This document shows, piece after piece, positions 61,722 to 64,000 of a DNA stretch of 64,000 bases. The notes beneath the pieces were generated by a model. The model was not told where the DNA came from and made no database searches. It saw only the letters and a program-made list of their open reading frames with translations. The first letter of the stretch is position 1. Every line of letters begins with the position of its first letter. The stretch is taken from the NCBI GenBank assembly GCA_038326725.1, contig JBBQKI010000008.1:1-64000 (forward strand), written 5' to 3'. This DNA comes from JBBQKI01 sp038326725 (GTDB lineage: Bacteria; Bacteroidota; Bacteroidia; Flavobacteriales; Flavobacteriaceae). Both the position numbers and the translations under genes were made by a program.

Positions 61722-61884
61722 GAGTCTGTTTTAGTGCGGTAAAATTAAACTTTATTTTTTCAAACTTTTTGAAAATGGAGCATTTTAAGGTTTTCCCAAA
61801 ACTGTTTTTTCAGAAAAAAAACGTACTATTGCCATCGTGCTTTTTAAAAAAGCAACCTTTTTTTAAATTTTAATTTCTATAAAA

Positions 61885-63801
61885 ATGAAATACCTTTTAC
61901 TCCCCATTTTATTTGCATCATTTTCAATTGTTACTGCCCAAACCCCCTGCGTAGGCGGGATGGCCGGGGTTTATCCCTGCAACGGATACTACCTTCAAGC
62001 AAGGATCACGCTTTCGGACATGAACGCTAGTGACGGTAACGATTCTTGGGGCTGGACAGACCCTCAGGACGGAAAGGAATATGCCCTGATGGGGCTGGAC
62101 AACGGCACAGGGTTTATCGATATTTCGGACCCCACAAACCCCATCTACCTTGGGAAATTGCCTACCCACACCACTTCAAGCTCATGGAGGGATATTAAAG
62201 TTTACAACGATTATGCTTTTGTGGTGAGCGAGGCCAATAACCATGGCATGCAGGTTTTTGACCTTACCCGTTTAAGAAATGTGGTTAATCCACCCGTAAC
62301 TTTTACCGAAGATGCTCATTATGGCGGTTTTGGTAGTGCGCATAATCTGGTGATAAATGAAGAAACCGGTTATGCCTTTGGTGTAGGCACCCAAACTTTT
62401 AACGGAGGGCCGCACTTTGTAAACATTCAAAACCCTTTAAACCCAGTTGGTGTTGGTGGCTTCGCCTTGGATGATTATTCCCATGATGGTCAGGTTATCA
62501 TTTATAACGGCCCCGATTCGGATTACACCGGAAGGGAAATTTTTATTGGCAGCAACGAATCTTTAGTATCAATTGTAGATATAACAGATAAAGCAAACCC
62601 ACAAAGTATTTCCACCATATCATACCCAAATGTTTCCTACACCCACCAAGGATGGCTCACTGAAAACCAGCGTTACTTTTTATTGGGTGATGAAATTGAT
62701 GAGATACAGTTTGGTTTTAATACAAGAACTGTGGTTTTTGATTTAAACGATTTGGACAATCCGGAAATACATTTCGAATATTTGGGCCCAACCTCTGCCA
62801 CAGATCATAACGGATACGTGAAAGGTGATAAATTTTATTTGGCAAATTACCGCGCCGGACTTCGTGAAATCAATATTGCTGATATTGCCAACGGAAACAT
62901 AAACGAGATTGCTTTTTTTGACACCTACCCCAGCAACAACAATGCAAGTACTACCGGTGCATGGAGCGTATATCCCTATTTTGGGAGTGGGAACATCGTG
63001 ATCAGCGATATAAGCCGTGGGTTCTTTTTGGTGAAATCATCGGCCATAGATACCATAGCTCCAAACGCGGTGTGCCAAAACATTACAGTGGCATTGGATG
63101 AAAATGGCGAAGCAACCGTTGAGGCAACTTTGGTTGATGGCGGCTCCAGCGACAACAGTGGTTTTTATACGTTGTCCATGAACCAGAACACTTTTGATTG
63201 TACGGATTTGGGAGCCAATTCAGTGGTTTTAACCGTTACAGACCCTTCGGGAAATACCGACACTTGTACCGCTGTTATAACCATTGTTGATGACCTTGCC
63301 CCTGAAATTGATTGCCCCGTAGACAATACCGTGGTTTATGATGCGGGAGGTTCATTTTATACCTTGCCCGATTACGAAGCCGAAGGAACTGTTACAGCGG
63401 TGGATAATTGCACCGCAAATTTGACGATAATTCAAGACCCAATTGCTGGTACTCAACTAACTGAAGGAGTTTATACCATCACGTTTGAAGCTGTTGACGA
63501 TGAAGGGAACACCGGAATTTGCTCTTTTGAATTGACCGTGAACGAATTCTTGTCTGTGGACAGTACAGAACTTAACAGTTCACTTTCAATTTACCCAAAC
63601 CCGGCTTCACAAATTATAACCGTTGCTTCAAAAAATCAATTGTTGGAAAACATCGAAATTTATGATGTTTTGGGGAAAAGGATTTTCAGTTTGGAAAAAG
63701 CAGACCCGGCATCAAATGTTATCGATATTTCTTCGTATTCAAAAGGAATGTATTTTTTAAAAATCAACAACAAGCTCACTAAAAAAATTATAAAAAATTG
63801 A
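61885..63801 (+). CDS. Choice-of-anchor-B protein with HYR domain and T9SS tail
   Basis: 638 residues, signal peptide MKYLLLPILFASFSIVTAQ. The N-terminal choice-of-anchor-B propeller (about 20-390) has DPQDGKEYALMGLDNGTGFI, DISDPTNPIYLGKLPTHTTS and GGFGSAHNLVINEETGYAFG. HYR-type repeats (about 395-555: NSVVLTVTDPSGNTDTCTAV; EGVYTITFEAVDDEGNTGIC) follow, then a type A sorting tail SLSIYPNPASQIITVASKNQ, NIEIYDVLGKRIFSLEK and SKGMYFLKINN. Surface-exported; role unknown. Confidence 0.92.
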   Translation: MKYLLLPILFASFSIVTAQTPCVGGMAGVYPCNGYYLQARITLSDMNASDGNDSWGWTDPQDGKEYALMGLDNGTGFIDISDPTNPIYLGKLPTHTTSSSWRDIKVYNDYAFVVSEANNHGMQVFDLTRLRNVVNPPVTFTEDAHYGGFGSAHNLVINEETGYAFGVGTQTFNGGPHFVNIQNPLNPVGVGGFALDDYSHDGQVIIYNGPDSDYTGREIFIGSNESLVSIVDITDKANPQSISTISYPNVSYTHQGWLTENQRYFLLGDEIDEIQFGFNTRTVVFDLNDLDNPEIHFEYLGPTSATDHNGYVKGDKFYLANYRAGLREINIADIANGNINEIAFFDTYPSNNNASTTGAWSVYPYFGSGNIVISDISRGFFLVKSSAIDTIAPNAVCQNITVALDENGEATVEATLVDGGSSDNSGFYTLSMNQNTFDCTDLGANSVVLTVTDPSGNTDTCTAVITIVDDLAPEIDCPVDNTVVYDAGGSFYTLPDYEAEGTVTAVDNCTANLTIIQDPIAGTQLTEGVYTITFEAVDDEGNTGICSFELTVNEFLSVDSTELNSSLSIYPNPASQIITVASKNQLLENIEIYDVLGKRIFSLEKADPASNVIDISSYSKGMYFLKINNKLTKKIIKN

Positions 63802-63906
63802 TTCGCTTGTAATTTTTTAGTTTTTTTCCGACATATATTAACCAGGGCACTATTTTTTAACCATTTATGTTATCAATAGTGCTTTAATTATTTTTAATTT
63901 TACGCA

Positions 63907-63940
63907 CCTTAATAATTAAATACGACCTTAATAATTAAAT
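63907..63940. repeat. 15-bp direct repeat before the last gene
   Basis: CCTTAATAATTAAAT occurs at 63907-63921 and again at 63926-63940, separated by ACGA, ending 9 nt before the start codon. Its AT-rich palindromic core (TTAATAATTAA) could be an operator or part of a promoter. Confidence 0.6.
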
Positions 63941-63949
63941 CTTCCCAAA

Positions 63950-64000
63950 ATGAAAAAATTTTTACTATTGGTTCTGTCTTTTGCGAGTACTATTTTAATA
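63950..64000 (+). CDS. Start of an exported protein, cut off by window edge
   Basis: ATG at 63950 opens 17 codons to the edge (MKKFLLLVLSFASTILI), a typical signal peptide beginning. It probably encodes another secreted or surface protein; nothing more can be said. Confidence 0.6.
   Translation, partial: MKKFLLLVLSFASTILI

Overview
The window looks like the chromosome of a member of the Flavobacteriaceae (Bacteroidetes). Four things point that way. Promoter-like sites have the Bacteroidetes form TTG-(20-21 nt)-TAnnTTTG, and start codons lack strong Shine-Dalgarno sequences. A gliding/type IX secretion gene (gldD) is present, together with proteins ending in T9SS sorting tails. The F1 epsilon subunit is short, glycyl-tRNA synthetase is of the single-chain type, and many genes encode DUF4199, DUF4270 or similar Bacteroidetes families. 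The genus cannot be fixed from sequence reading alone. DNA is fairly AT-rich, genes are dense and on both strands, and I saw no rRNA, tRNA, CRISPR array, prophage or complete insertion sequence.

Layout. 1-2217: 5' part of a large secreted surface protein that runs off the left edge. 2.4-6.3 kb (minus): rpmA, rplU with an extra helix-hairpin-helix tail, DUF4199, gldD, ssb, mutY. 6.4-9.2 kb (plus): HU, a 29-residue basic protein, RNase G/E and recX. 9.2-11.4 kb: a K+ channel gene bracketed by 97-bp direct repeats. 11.5-16 kb (minus): lipoprotein, small outer-membrane protein, JmjC/cupin protein, atpC-atpD. 16-22.3 kb (minus): class IV aminotransferase, sulfotransferase, glmS, DUF4270 lipoprotein and a half-length glycogen-synthase-like protein. 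22.4-29.8 kb (plus): panC, panD, flippase-like protein, esterase, radA, M23 peptidase, acyl-CoA dehydrogenase.

29.9-43.1 kb: aldo/keto reductase, exonuclease III, an 1138-residue surface protein, a T9SS cargo protein, glyS, a coiled-coil membrane protein, comF and an Ig-like lipoprotein. 43.1-48.4 kb: nitrilase-family amidase, ankyrin protein, catalase and a TPR hybrid histidine kinase. 48.5-52.4 kb (minus): sdhC-sdhA-sdhB, interrupted between A and B by a four-helix-bundle gene flanked by inverted repeats. 52.5-56.5 kb: a T9SS cargo protein and a BNR-repeat protein. 56.5-57.8 kb: a small accessory islet (heptad minisatellite, MORN/YwqK-like lipoprotein, long palindrome). 58-64 kb: aminopeptidase P, alpha/beta hydrolase, two tandem zinc-ribbon paralogues, thiL, a choice-of-anchor-B T9SS cargo protein, and the first 17 codons of another exported protein.

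Most of the window is core housekeeping (translation, DNA repair, ATP synthase, TCA cycle, pantothenate, UDP-GlcNAc supply) plus cell-surface export. I did not find a convincing new defence or mobile system. The unusual features are the S23-like gene inside the sdh operon, the repeat-bracketed channel, the minisatellite that reads as perfect coiled-coil heptads, the half-length glycogen synthase, the absence of gldE from the gldD-ssb gap, and the paired zinc-ribbon micro-genes.
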